Below are positions 1 to 12,334 of a stretch of 64,000 nt of DNA, one piece after another. The position numbers and the translations under genes were made by a program. The notes below the pieces were generated by a model. That model did no database searches. It was not told the DNA's origin and saw only the letters and a program-made list of their open reading frames with translations. The number at the start of each line of letters is the position of its first letter. The stretch's first letter is position 1. Location of the stretch: the NCBI GenBank assembly GCA_963978905.1, contig OZ022261.1:30501686-30565685 (forward strand). The letters run 5' to 3'. Origin of the DNA: Trichostrongylus colubriformis (Eukaryota > Nematoda > Chromadorea > Rhabditida > Trichostrongylidae).

Positions 1-189
1 CATCGACCTCACTTATTTAAAGAATATCTATCGAAAATAGTTTCGGTATTTTCGGCGATGACGTTTTAAAGCAAAGAATTCTCAAGACGGTAACTTCGGT
101 CCACCTTAGCCGATTACACTCTTCCCATGCTAGAATATGATTATTCAAAAAATAAGAGATACGATAGACTGATTGTTTATTCCTTTTAG

Positions 190-340
190 ATATATGGATG
201 ATTTACTAGTTTTACACATTGACTCAGAAGTTATAAGGCTTCCGAACCATGACATCAATATTCCTAAAAATACCAAGGCATCCGTTATTCACATTGGAAC
301 TCTTGGCATTGCTAACACTAGGACAGAAATGCAAATTTTC
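190..340 (+). CDS. Possible orphan exon, unknown gene
   Basis: An open segment preceded by a good acceptor (TTCCTTTTAG ending at 189) reads about 50 residues, including YMDDLLVL and IHIGTLGIANTRTEM, to a weak GTGCTC donor at 341. Codon use looks coding rather than random AT-rich sequence. YMDD resembles a reverse-transcriptase catalytic motif, but no other RT motif is near, so I do not call it RT. The neighbouring exons are not identified; it may be an exon of a gene extending to the left of the window. Confidence 0.25.
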
Positions 341-1789
341 GTGCTCAAAATACAAGAGATGAAAACATTTCTCGTTTAAAATGGGTATTCAGATAAATTC
401 AAAACATCTAATATTGTTAAATGCATCTGCAATAACAAGTTCATTAGTTACAAATATGACTTGAGTGAAGATCTCAGAAAGATTAAAAAAATCAGTAAAT
501 GCAATCTTTAGAAACAGGTAATATAAGTCTATTTTCAATGTTTTCTAATACGTTTTTCTGCCGTATGCTAGTTTTCACAGTACTAGTCTCTCACCTTTGG
601 AGATAGTAGTTATCCTTCAAAGACTAACTGACTTCGGTCACTCATAAACTTTTGAGAGACTCAACACACCAATCACAATGTTAAGCGAATATTGAACGGA
701 AATGCGCCCCAATCTATTCATGGAAGTGTTTTTAGCTGAGTATCAAACCTGAAGTTAAACGATTGCCCGTCCTGGCGGGATGTTTGATTTGTTCTCATAT
801 AACCTTTACCTTTTACCATTACCTTTTACCAATCTTAGCTGATAATAATTCCTCTGCCTTTTAAAATTTCTCTAGTGGTCTTCACATTTCTTTTGATTCT
901 CAGCTATACGCCACCTTTTGATAACTTGTTTTCACCAACACCAACTCACTGGCGAGCCTCCGGTGTCAACACAGTGGTTCGTCTGAGTTTTGGAGGGGAA
1001 ACGAGACACTCAATTACTCGTTTTCATTGAACTAATTTTTGCTAAATTTCTGATTCCTATTTTCATAGCCTGACGCACGTCGTGAAATCCTGTTCTAACT
1101 TTACATACACACCGGAAAGAATACAGGAAGCTCCTCAGTGGCTAAGAAGTAAGTTTCTGCTATCCGGACGCTTCACCAAGATCGCGTTACGTTTATGACT
1201 ACTTATGCAGAGATGATTAGCTAGTTCGTAAAAAAGAAAAAAAAAGTTGCGTTGCAAATTGCGGAGGTGTGCAGAACACTCACTGGACAAACGAGCTCCT
1301 TTAGTTTTCGCGATGATCACGACAATCCAGTCCTTGGTAAAAGCTGTCTTCTGAGCTTCTGAGGCGACCCGAGAAACGGAACCGAATAAAATAGCAAAGA
1401 GAAGATAAAGCTGAAATATACTGTCAAAAATCATTGACGAGATAGTACAGACAGTTCGGATGTTATTTGGATGCAGTAGCAGTGTTCACGGTGGATATAC
1501 CACTGATAAGAAGTTGTTGGGAAAACGAATAAGAATATCGAATAGGAACGAAACAATAGTAGTGAGTTTGGTAAAGTTGCACGAATAAATTCAATTTAAA
1601 AGCACAATCCCAATTGTTGTACAGAATTGTCAGTTTTGCAAACATTGAGGTTGCCTTAGCGCGACAAGGGGCGGGGCTGCACACGCCCTTCCCCTTTGAC
1701 GCTCTTCCACCAATGATGACTCATTGAATGCTCATTCTGACGAATATGGAAGCGTACCTATTTCGGCCTCACATATTTGTCAAAGCGAT
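341..1789. other. Intergenic or intronic, nothing recognised
   Basis: AT-rich sequence without a convincing exon. A short run of TTACC-type units lies near 800-832. The open frames on the minus strand (1135-1684) have no recognisable composition or motif. Confidence 0.4.
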
Positions 1790-1971
1790 TCCAAAGAAAA
1801 ACACACGGCGCTGACATCGTCATGTTGGGTACTTACAAGAAATCTCAATTTCCCACCGTTTTCATCCAATTCGATTCGGGTCGAGATGTCTCAGAAAGGT
1901 TGAAGAAAAATAGCAGCGCAGACAGTGATATTGCAACATTATTAACAAACAAGACAGCTTGCATGCCTTAA
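1790..1971 (+). CDS. Possible terminal exon, unknown gene
   Basis: A plus-strand open segment with coding-like codon choice (for example GADIVMLGTYKKSQFPTVF) that ends in TAA at 1971. The acceptor is uncertain (CAAAG near 1786 or 1797). It could be the last exon of a gene to which 190-340 also belongs, but the joining exons are not seen and no family is recognised. Confidence 0.25.
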
Positions 1972-4900
1972 AAGAGAAAGAAAAATAACAGAAAATTTTT
2001 TTTGAGTAAATTGATAAGATCAGTAGACAACTAATCTCACGGTGATTTCATAAGTGTTACACTTGGAAAGTGAATTTCGGTTCTCAATAACAGCCATTAA
2101 AACGATGTACCTTTATTTCTGTTAGTTTTATCAAGCATGGAGCCGAGCACGGGTGTGAGAAACAATTTAGCTAATGAATCAACAAGTTGATGAATGGCTA
2201 TCCAGGTGATACCGCCAAGCTGGTGCAAGAACAAACCAATAGCAAACATCCATAGTCTGTCACCCTAAATTATGGGACCAATTGTTCACATTCATAAAAA
2301 CAAAACCAATTCTCTTTGCCAATAATGATTTCTGTTTTGGGCCCACGAGTGGCGAGCTAATGAAAAAACCAAAACAAGTGGTCAAAAGCTCAATAAACAG
2401 AACCCTTCATATCTTCTGGAGCTGTTGGCGAATGTATTTCCTTTTGCGCTCTATTGCTGAAATATCGATCGAAGGCGTGTGAATTTGCGATGTGCAGCGA
2501 CTATGCATCGCGCATGCCTCGCTCATTTCTGTGGAAGTTTACGCCAACAAGGGTAGGGCAATGCGCATACCAGCGCCGGCTTAATCGAGAAACTAAATGT
2601 GGTTTTTGCTGCGAGTTGCAGCGTCAGTTGCAGTTGCGTCACACACCGTCTCACTCCTACGATCATTTGAAGCAATCATACTTTCCAAACTACCCTCATG
2701 GTGGCCTTCAGAAAACATTCGTACCGAATATTTAGGGACAAGAGAAGCACCAAATTACCTTCACCTAGAAAGAACCTTTATCAGCAGAAAAAGGTGAGTC
2801 AGTAAGCAAAACAAGGCCTTTCGCTCTTCTTAATGAAGGAACAAAATCACACTCGTTACCGTAGTCTCCCACTGCTTCGATTCATACGCATATCCCTCAC
2901 TGTCGCCTTCTAAATATCCCAAATAACAGCAAAGCCAGGGACTCTAGTGGCTTCGTCCACCAAATTCACTTCCTTAGTTAGTTCTACACATTCGCGAAGG
3001 CAGATGCTGATAAACCGCTAATTTGTTATCACTAAAGAACCGTTGAACGTTCAGAGACGAACTATTCGGTTATCAGAAAGTAACTAATTGTAAGGGAAAG
3101 CCGGCTTATTTCTCGCTGAGGTCGCAAAAAAAGTGTACTGCATTCAGAGACCGTGCCGATGATACATTAGTCGGCCAAAGTGGATTAGATTATTAATTGA
3201 GGAAGCTAAAGGAAAAGACTATACCGGACTAACATTTCTAAGCAGAATAGGAAGAGCATGTCACAATTGCTGTTTGAGAGTAGTAAAGGATCATGTGACA
3301 ATTTGGAGGCTCCTGTAAGCGGCCGAAGGGACAGCTCGCAGACATGGCTGAGAAGTAATGTGCCTTAAGAGAACGTCAGGGATAATTTCTGCAGACGTGG
3401 AACATGAAACTAGGGATGTAACTAGTTTAGTAGTTGAGAAAAAACGGAGTGAAACGGTTAGGGATTCGAGAACTATGGTCCCTATCGAGGGCGTGTTGTC
3501 GCAAACTCTGCATCACTGAAAAGGGTGATCCCGACGTCAGGGCCACAAGGTTAGCGTTGTCTACTTTGCTCTACCCTCCACAGCTGCCCCTGTTCCGATG
3601 TCCGCACCACCGTAACGGAATCGGTGATGATGAGCCTAAGGTGGACCATTCAGCGAAACCTTTGCCATGTATTATTCTTGTGGAAATAGAACTTTTCTTG
3701 AGGACATTGATAAGGATCATGTGAATGATAAGGAATCCTCAGATGGAGTGATTCACTTGAAAACCAGGGGTCTAGGAAGCCTATCTGCTTCGAAATGTGC
3801 CGCGGAAGGCGTGCCCTTGAGCTGTGGCAGGGGCGGTCTTTTTAGCTCCAGCCGCCTTTCCTGGCTCGGTCCGCCTTCTAGCGATGAGCATCCTTGAGTG
3901 GCTGGGTCGGGAGGGGCCAAGGAGCTGCGGCAGAGTTGGACGATCGCAGTGCGCTTTCGCAGATAGGAATGTCGCACACCGTTTTGTAAACAGCTGATTA
4001 TCTTTCTCACTGTTTTCGATTTCTCATGGTCACCCGTGGAGTATACGAGTTTTTCTTTTCTGTTCTTTTTCCTTTTTGCTTTTCTCACTTGTTGTCTTCG
4101 CTCGTCTGCAGTTAACCATGAGTGCCTTTGAGTTTTTGTAGTGTTTTCACGCTAATTTTGCCCGTTGATTACTGGCTACATGCCAATGGAAGCGTCGTCC
4201 GGACTACACATCTTTCGACGGAGTGGACGTCCGTGTCGAGAATTTATGGAGGGAAGGGAGGTGCTATTTCTCGGATTTCTGACCACCTACTTCCGTTCTC
4301 CCTTCACCGTCGTATTACTGATCTCTCGATCGTCATATTCACTTTTTTTTTACATTTCCTCTGATTTTCCCCTATCACTGCCTTCAAGGGAATTACATCT
4401 AAACTTCTTGAGACAGCAGATCCTTGGGTAAGGACCCGAAAGGCACCTTTTGTGCGCCGCGACAGTGTACTCACGGTGCCACATCTGCTCGAACCCACTC
4501 TGACCACGCTCACTTCAGCTCCCTAAGTGGTCAGGTGAGTAAAGTGAATGTGATCGGAGTGCGATGAGCAGGTGTAGCGCAGTGTAGGCGCAACGTGGCC
4601 TTCCGAAAAGAGTGCAAACTGGATAGCTACAAACGACTACTGCCCTGAGGAGGTGTTTTGACTAATATGATTATCGCCTTGAGTCCTTTCCGGTTCCTTC
4701 AAAGGCAGCGATAGGGTATTCGGACCGAATATGGAAAGGTCATCGAATGAAGGTCCACGTGCGTGAAAGCACGACAGTGAAGGAAAACGGAATGAAACGG
4801 TCAAAACCCATGAAATGAGACTCCTTTCCGCTGCTTGTTCTCAGAAGCGGCGGATCGAGGCCAAAAAAGGGTGGGCTGAGATAAAACAAGTGGCAGCTGT

Positions 4901-5411
4901 TGAAGAAAACGGCTCTTCTGAAGCCCACGAGCACTCCTTCTCTTCGTAAATCTCGCCACATATAATCCTCCTGGACCCCAATTTTCATTTGCGTGACACA
5001 CTTCAGGAGTTCTCATTTCCTACATTACCCTCATCACTGTCTTCAGGTTACGGCATTCTTTTAACAAACCAAACATTTTACCTTTCAAAATAATGTATAT
5101 GTAATATTTCTGGATGTGAAATGAACATGAAGACTTTTAAAAGGAGTTGTGCAAAAGTATAAACGTTCAGAGAAGGACTCATGCGAAGGAAGTTCTAATG
5201 AAACTCACCAAGGCCGAGATGAGAAAAGCAAGATTTAGAGCGGAAGCGGACCGTAAGAAGGTTCTGTCCTCTTTCACAAAACCACTCATCCGTTGAGATC
5301 GGCTCATTTTCTTGATAAGTATCCTAAAAATTCAGATTTCAAGTCCGCCACGTTAAGAGACCTTGACTTGTGTCCATGTCGTTGACCATAGAACGAAATT
5401 TGAAGACTGGT
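1972..5411. other. Gene-poor, repeat-containing stretch
   Basis: No exon series found. The segment 3795-3900 (GC-rich, with TTTTTAGCTCCAGCCGCC at 3838) matches a block at 41075-41125 and, in inverted orientation, one near 32090-32160, so it is a dispersed repeat. The block 4740-5040 resembles the sequence near 5870-5960. Confidence 0.4.
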
Positions 5412-5733
5412 GCAATACGTATGAGATAAAGGATTAAGGATAAGGTTTTTGGCGTTAATCAATCCCTTTCTAGGATGCGCCGCAGCGCCGCACATTCTAG
5501 TTCCATTCAGAATCGTGATGGCAGGTGAATGTGATGTGGCCTATACAATGACTTGCGGTGGCCAGCCGATGTACAAGTCAGTGCTTTTATCCTCCCAGAC
5601 AACTCTGGTACCAATTTGCCGACCCCGGAGGGATGGAAGGTTTGGTTGGCCTAGGCGGGCATTGATGCGGGATTTGATCCCGGCACCATGAGAGTGGGGT
5701 GCGCGCCACCTGTCACTACACCACCTCCGCCCA
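5412..5733 (-). repeat. tRNA-derived SINE, copy 1
   Basis: Read on the minus strand, it begins with GGGCGGAGGTGGTGTAGTG (a pol III A-box-like segment) and about 50 nt later has GGGATCAAATCCC (B-box-like), followed by an unrelated body ending in AAGGAT-type repeats. It shares the whole layout with 7970-8232 and 44727-45014. The shared length and tRNA-like head identify a SINE. The reverse ORFs over it are incidental. Confidence 0.65.
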
Positions 5734-6847
5734 CGTATAGATACAACAAGAAATGTAAAAGAAATGTGAAGAAGTGTAGTTGAGGACTCTGGAAAGATTA
5801 GGATAGATGGTGATTGGGCATTCTGAGTCAAAGGCAACACAGGAGGTGATGTAATCAATTAAGAGAAGTGAGAGCGGAGGTGATAAGCAGGTGGTAGTGT
5901 AGAAAAAAGAAAACGAACAGTCAAAAACCTGTGATATGAGAGTCCTATTCTCCGTCTGACTTGTTGATAAGAGGCTGGTAAATCTGTGATGTAGGGCAGT
6001 AGCGATATGCTTGCGTACGAGAAGAGTTAGACAGACCCTGGAGGGTTTATCAAGCCAACGTAGGACTTTGTTGAGGAGCTGTAAAGCATTGCTTTGGATA
6101 AAACAGCTAAATGTTCCAGAGCTTTTCACCTGAATTATGGCAAACAATATTCTTCGACAATTGTGACGGAAGGTAAAATCATTTTTGTGATTCTTTTTTG
6201 TGAGATAACCTACACACAGGTCTCCCACAACTTCGGAAACGCTTAGATGAAACCGACCTGAGTAATGTAACTCCTTAAAAACAGACCGTGACATACGAAA
6301 ACCCAGGAGACAATTTCTACTTTCGCCCTTCTTTAAGAGCAGTAAAGGATAGCTTTGTCTGCTGCGTTGTCCGCAATAAATAGGTACATAGCGCTAAATC
6401 GCTCGCGTTCAACGCTTTCGGCGCGTCACTTTGCAGTGCCAGCGGCAGGGCATGACTGCGTTTGTGTGCATTTCCACCTGTGCCACATTTTCTCATTGAC
6501 TGCGCCGTCTCTCAACCTCTCCTGTGCTGTGCGACTCTGTCTAGCTGCCTGTGAACGCAGTCCAACCACGCTCTGCCGACGAAAGTATGAACGCAGCCTC
6601 AAGTCACTGAAACCAAGGACAAAAAAGGCATAGTGAGGCACACAGTTCAATAATTTAAGTATTCTGGAAAAGGAAATATGATTGGTGTCAATAACGATTA
6701 AGGGTCAAAGGAGACGGTGTGATTTGAATTCGCGGTGAAAGTGTCAAAGCGTGCCCAAACCCCTTAACAAGTCCCTGTGGCATGTGCTTTCCGTCCACAT
6801 GCAAGCGCGTCACCTGCTGTGCATGAACACCGCACACACAGATTCAG
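5734..6847. other. Repeat-like sequence with MITE end motif
   Basis: No exon recognised. The 192-codon minus-strand frame at 5716-6294 overlaps the SINE head and has no protein-like pattern. AAGTATGAACGCAGCCTC at 6583 is the recurring end motif also seen near 11870, 21285, 26883 and 58935. Confidence 0.35.
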
Positions 6848-7025
6848 GTGGCTTTAATCGATATGTCGGCGAAGGAGCGCAACGGGAAACACTTGCTCAA
6901 TGTCGCAGCTTCGAAGGCAGAGGACAAAGGAACAGCTTTCATTCTGTCAGCGTCCACTACCGTCTATGCGCAATGTGCTTTTCGAGTAACTACCGAGATA
7001 AAAGCTTCGAAAACTTCAACTTCAG
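6848..7025 (+). CDS. Possible orphan exon, unknown gene
   Basis: An acceptor (CACACAGATTCAG) precedes GTG GCT TTA at 6848 and a CAG/GTACAT donor follows 7025. The 59 codons between (ALIDMSAKERNGKHLLN near the start, TVYAQCAFRVTTEIK near the end) show strongly coding-like codon choice. Entry phase 0 and exit phase 1. The overlapping longer frame starting at 6751 is less protein-like. No family recognised and no partner exon found. Confidence 0.35.
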
Positions 7026-7969
7026 GTACATGAGGTGTACTGAGCCTTCACATCTCATATTTGCCAAGTGTGGCCAAAATCGCCAAAAAAGAGAAGGGAT
7101 TGAAGGTCCGCTAATTTGAAGCAGAAGGTGAAGGAGAAGCGAGCCATCCAACATATTCCGTGCTGTTTATACAGCAAATTTTTTAGACAGAGAGTTCAAG
7201 AATAACAAGCAGTGAGCACAGCGCATAACGCGCCCAAACGCCTTTCGTCACCATGGGAAGCGGATAGTCCCGCCCAGTAGGTGTTTTTCACGGCAGTGCC
7301 ACCATTGAGACAATTCAAATCAGCAAGTATAGCAATGCACAACAAATGAGCAGATGTGCAAAATGTCATCACAGCTAGTATGTGCTGGACGGAAATCTGC
7401 AGAGAAAGTATATCAAAAGAAAAAATGTTGAGAAAAGCTTGAAAGCTCTACGACGAGGTTCAACATATTCCTGATCATAACAGTATCATAATGGAACATT
7501 TACAATGGTTCAAAGAGCTATCACAGTCAATGGAGCAGAGAGAGAAGGAAAACGCGGTTGCTTATAGATATTTCAGCGGCGTTAAATAATGACTGGTGAT
7601 AACCGGGGCGCAGAGTGCCAATGAACTGATAAAATTTTTATGGCAACGACTCTGGTGTGCTTCATTTGTACTTAAGAGGGAGGTCGGTCAGCTGGTTCAG
7701 ATCCACTAATGATTGAGTAACACTTCATGACAAAGCTGATTCATCAGCACTGCGCTGACGATGATCCAGGTCATCGGTGGTGTCATAGGTTGGGCTCCAA
7801 ATGCGGAACTACCACATCCATTACCACATACCAAGCTCATGCACTGGGATGAATTTTTTTTGCGAATTGCGATCTCCCCAAAAACCTGCCACTGTCAAGG
7901 ATACGACCCCTTCCCATGGAAATGTGTCCTCTAATATTCTTCGATTGATGGTCACAGAACTATAATTAG
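7026..7969. other. No gene recognised
   Basis: A stretch of about 940 bp without a supported exon, RNA gene or clear repeat boundary. Confidence 0.35.
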
Positions 7970-8232
7970 CGCCTTTCTACAGGATGAGCTGCGCATTCTT
8001 GTTCCATTCAGAATCGCGGTAGCAGGTGAATGCGATTTGGCCTATACAATGATTTGAGAGCCAGCCGATGTACAAGTCAGTTCTTTTATCGTCCCAGGCA
8101 ACTCTGGTACCAGTTCACCTACCCCAGAGGGATGGAAGGCTTGGTTGGCCCAAGCAGGCACTGATGCGCGATTTGATCTCCGCACGATGAGAGGGAAGTG
8201 CGCGCCATCTGTCACTACATCTTCTCGCCCAT
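7970..8232 (-). repeat. tRNA-derived SINE, copy 2
   Basis: A diverged copy of the element at 5412-5733, in the same (minus) orientation. The shared parts are the GGATGNGC...CATTC tail side, the block around GATGTACAAGTCAGT and the tRNA-like head (GATTTGATCTCCGCACGATG on the plus strand). Confidence 0.6.
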
Positions 8233-8470
8233 TAGTATGAATCCTATCCTATTGTATATTAGCGGGTAAGTCCGTTAGTGTGTTTTTTCCGGTTTTCTTA
8301 AGTGTTATGAGGAGAGATAGGGGGACCATAATGGTGGATTAACAGAACCTGATAACGACTGATAAGAGAGGATTTGCTGCAAAGTTTTTCAAAATAGGAG
8401 AAATGTGTGCTGTGGTATTAACTGTTCGGTACACCAATCTCGAGAAGGAATGAAATGAATTCTTGATCTA

Positions 8471-10049
8471 CAGTGCTCTGCTCAATGATATAGCCATCTA
8501 TAAATTGCCGAGAAACTCTGTTTGCAGAGTGATTCAAAAAAAGTCTCCAAGTAAAATATGTAGCCACTATGGACGCGCATTCGCGCATTCGCGCATCAAC
8601 ATCAAATTGTAGTTGGAAAATACAGAAGAATTTCCTCTTCATTTGTTCTGAAAATGTCGCCTTTCTTATTGTGCAAAATGATACAGCCACTTTGGATTTT
8701 CTCGTCGCTTTCGACCCCAACTTGCTGAAGCGGTACTGCTGCTGTTGGCTCATCATTTTCAGGTAATGACAGAAAGAAAACTGCTATCTGACCTAGAGAA
8801 AGATTAATTCACCTCAAAATAAGGCCTGCAGACGTCCAGTTGTCAGATCGCGCGAAAATGAAGACGGCTTTGCGCACTCCTCGATAATTCCAACTAAGAT
8901 TCTGCAGGGTATGAAACCAGAAGGACTACTGAAGGTCCTGCTACGCCTTTAGATATAGACAAGCGCAGCATTTCAAAAGATGAGCCAAGTTTTTCTAGGT
9001 CATGCTCGGGAACAAGATCGTCGCTGGAGCTCAAGATGTCAACAAAGGCTATTTATAGGAACCTGAAGAAGTACAAATACATTCCTGGGCAAGAATTCAG
9101 AAGGGCAGTGTTCAGAAGTCCACAATACCGCGAAGGCAGGGTCGGTTTCGCCAATAGATGGATGGGAGCAGATCGGATTGAGGTGATTGATTTGTTCAAA
9201 AGTTTGTACACCTTTCCCTTACTGATTTTTCTCCATGATGTTCTTCCTTATGACAAAAAAAAAACTCAGATATGACTGCCCGGGCAACCACCGGCACCAT
9301 GGGTTTAGGGACAGACTTCGGTTCCCAAAAAGATCTTTAAAGGAGGAGTTGTCATGGCGTGGGGACCGGAAATCTTTGAGATTTTAGTTTCGTTCTTGGA
9401 ATTATCACCGGACATTCATGCTTCGTACCCTTCTCTCGTCGTGCGTGTTGAAATCTACACTATAACCTTGTTTTTGTGCAAGTTAATGGGCCATTTCCTG
9501 TCAACCGGAGCACTTCATCATCGTGAAGCCGTCACCGAACGGACCTTCTGACATGGACAACGAGCGGACCCGACCTTTATCAGATGGAGAATTCGTTGGA
9601 GTCTTATGCTGAAAAGGAGTTGCGTAGAGAGAAGCCATTTCGAAGGCGTTAGGGAGTTTAAACAGGCCCTCATCGAATCATGGCACCAAGTAGACTAAAA
9701 ACTTTCTTAAAAAGTCGTATGGGCTTAGATAGTCAAAATTTTTGGATATTAAAGATAGAGGATGTCCAGTTGCTTGTAAAATTAGCATTTGTCTCCTTCT
9801 TGTTATTTTCTTGTTGTTCGATACTTCAATTTGTTCAGTGGCTGTATCATTTTGCAGAATGGCAAAGGCGACATTTTCAAAACAAATAAAGAGAAAGTTT
9901 TTCTGTCTTTTCCAACTACAATTCGATGTTGATGCACGAATGCGCGTCCACACTGGCTACTTCTTTTTCTTGGAGACTTTTTTTGAATCACTCTGCAAAC
10001 AGAGTTTTTGGACAATTTGTAGGTGGCTGTATCATTTTGCAAAGCACTG
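8471..10049 (+). mobile_element. Tc3-like (Tc1/mariner) transposon with long TIRs, degenerate
   Basis: The element begins CAGTGCTCTGC at 8471 and ends in AGCACTG at 10049, each flanked by TA (8469-8470 and 10050-10051), the Tc1/mariner target duplication. Inverted termini of about 220 bp (8471-8690 versus 9830-10049) are clearly alignable. Each TIR carries the block AAAATGATACAGCCAC twice, once at the tip and once about 200 bp inside; paired transposase-binding sites in long TIRs are known from Tc3. A broken transposase lies between the TIRs. It is presumably immobile. Confidence 0.8.
8999..9735 (+). pseudogene. Tc3-like transposase pseudogene
   Basis: Remnants in order: an HTH-side segment STKAIYRNLKKY and SPQYREGRVGFANRWMG (9036-9165); the conserved GGVVMAWG block near 9342-9365; then, in a shifted frame, TSGPDLYQMENSLES near 9565-9610, the counterpart of the SPDLNPIEN region of Tc1/Tc3 transposases; and RIMAPSRLKTFLKSRMG near 9677-9725. 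At least two frameshifts and several stops break it, and the first catalytic Asp region is not legible. The order and spacing fit the family and the element's TIRs. Confidence 0.7.
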
Positions 10050-10051
10050 TA

Positions 10052-11784
10052 TATTTCGTCCCATAAATACCCTTTTTGGTAACTTTCGGCAAAGTTTCGA
10101 TTCCTATTAAAAGGTGTAATCCACCCGTCACCCTCCCATGCACCCGATCTAACGCGTATGTTCGCAGAGGACCTAAAGAATGGACGAGTGTGCCAAACGA
10201 GAGAATTGGGCAAATGCCAAGACAGTAAAGCACGGAAAAGACGGGGAGCATTCGGATAAAAAAGACTAAAAGCGGAGGAGCCAATATAAAATGAAGGGTG
10301 CGAAGAAATGGTTTGATTAAAAGAGTTTATATCAGCAGAGGTGGTGTAGACAAGTGGCGCTGCTCTTACCGAACGTTCGAGGATGAAATCTCAGATAGAT
10401 GCCAACCCAGCCATCCACGCATTCGATTCCTCGTAGAGGGTAGAACCATTGAGCGGCACATCTGCTCTCCCGTCAGATATTGTACTGTACACGCATTCAA
10501 ATGCTACCACCGCCGTGGAGTGAAGCCGAATGCGCAGAGAGCTCCAAAAATGAAATAACCTTTACCGAATGCGCCATCTTTCACTTTTATTTTACATTCC
10601 CCAACAATGGAATACAGACACTGGAAAACAAACTCGCCCACTACTAGAGTACCTGGCTGAGCATCGCTAAAACAGGAAACCGCCACACGGCATGCGGCAG
10701 AAGACGCGATGCGTGTCCGCTGGGAGTGGCGCATGTGAGTAGGTCCTAAGGTGATTACCGTATCCTACGTACAATAAGGTCACACCGCACGCCACGCTCC
10801 GATTCCCCGTCCTACCACTTGCCAATTCTACTGCCTCGGTTGAAAAAGTGCACTACCTTATAAGTGTTATGTGACAGTGTAGTGTTAACCTTAGGATGTA
10901 CTCATGTGTACTTTCCACTTAATAATTGAAGGCAAAGTATGATTGCAGGCACACTGTGAAAAACACTTAGAAATGATGATAAGGTTTTTATCTTATCAGA
11001 GTGGTAAGTTCCTGAACCATGGAAATGACGAAATGCCCTCAATATAAAACTCTAAAAAATTTGGACTTGTGATCTATGGCTAAATTTCTCTAAACTGCCC
11101 TTCACAGGACAGGAGCATCACTAAAGCTTTTGGAGACTGCACATTCACGTTATACCATGTCCAAATGGAATGAAAGCCTAATGATTACTCCTTCGAGATG
11201 ATGGAGCATGAGCTAGCAGACGAACCACTTCGTCAAACAGACACACTTTCCACTGTAGATGAAACACAAATACTGGAACCGTTCAACTGGTATCCACCTG
11301 TGCCAGCGAGCTAAGGAAAAAAGGGACTATGAAGATGTCCTCTTCGCGCAGTAACTTGTGAATTCAATCGATATCGATTGGTAACACACTACATGCGATT
11401 CCATCTACCGGAAACCGCCGTGCCCAAGCCCTATGTTAACAAATCGAATGAACATTTGCATTTGCATGCCTTGGATGTGTTTATCCGAAGTATGTAAATC
11501 ACATGGAAGATTTCTATGGCATAGCCCTTCATGCTAGGCCTAACGTCTCGATTTTGAAATCTAAAAACTTATAATTACCCATTTCCTCACATCAGACGAA
11601 AGCACCTGTGCTAGCGAGCTAAGGAAAAAAAGGATGATGAAGATGTCCTCCAGAGAACCATCAAAGGCAGTTGTAGGGGTCATCCAGGTGCATCATTCAA
11701 TCCAATCTTTGATACTGACCGATGGACGTGTTCACCACGAAACCTACACGTTAGCAAAGTCATTCGTGGGGACCGGGTCTGTTA
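10052..11784. other. Gene-poor stretch with short direct repeats
   Basis: No exon assembled. The segment GCGAGCTAAGGAAAAAA occurs at about 11307 and again at about 11613, each followed by ATGAAGATGTCCTC, which makes a direct repeat pair about 305 bp apart. Confidence 0.4.
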
Positions 11785-11892
11785 TCTAAGGCCGCGGTCA
11801 TACTTTGCGCACTGACGCCGGCACCAGCATCAAATTTGCGTCGACATCAGCGGTGCCGGCGTCTGTGCGCAAAGTATGATCGAGGCCTAAGA
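11785..11892. repeat. Near-perfect palindrome (MITE-like)
   Basis: Two arms of about 40 bp (CTAAGGCCGCGGTCATAC and onward on the left, its near complement ending GATCGAGGCCTAAGA on the right) flank a 25-bp loop around 11825-11850. The outer motif is the same GGCC...TCATACT end seen at several other palindromic repeats in the window. Confidence 0.7.
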
Positions 11893-12334
11893 TTCAGCTG
11901 TTAACCGCTCCACCGTCCCCGTAGCTCGGCGGCGCGCTATCACTGCAAGTAGGCTTCCTAGACCCATAGTTTCCATGTGAATGACTTCTATTACAGATTG
12001 CTCAATAATCGCATTACCCCTATCACTTGTCTCCGAGCACGGCAGTACGCTAGACGCCACCTTACACGTAATGAAGGCGTAGTGTGTCTTCGCGGGACAG
12101 TTTTGCGCACTTTCCCTTTTTCTAGATGTATTGCAGGTAGTAAATTGACGAAGCAAACTTATCTTCTTCTGCTTAACTACCCCCCTCGAGAAAATTGATG
12201 GATGGATTCTCAAACGGCTCTGCGATACTTGTTCAAACTGTCTCTCATCCATGAGTTACGTAACCATGGTGCATAGAATTTTAGGGTTTTAGTCGCATAC
12301 ACATGCGTAAGGCCTCTGGGTTAATTAGCGCGTA

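Noticed and set aside
190..340. YMDD as a reverse transcriptase active site
   Set aside because: No other RT motif up- or downstream, and the following residues do not resemble RT; kept only as a possible exon.
5716..6294. 192-codon minus-strand frame
   Set aside because: Overlaps the SINE head and has low-complexity, non-protein-like composition without splice context.
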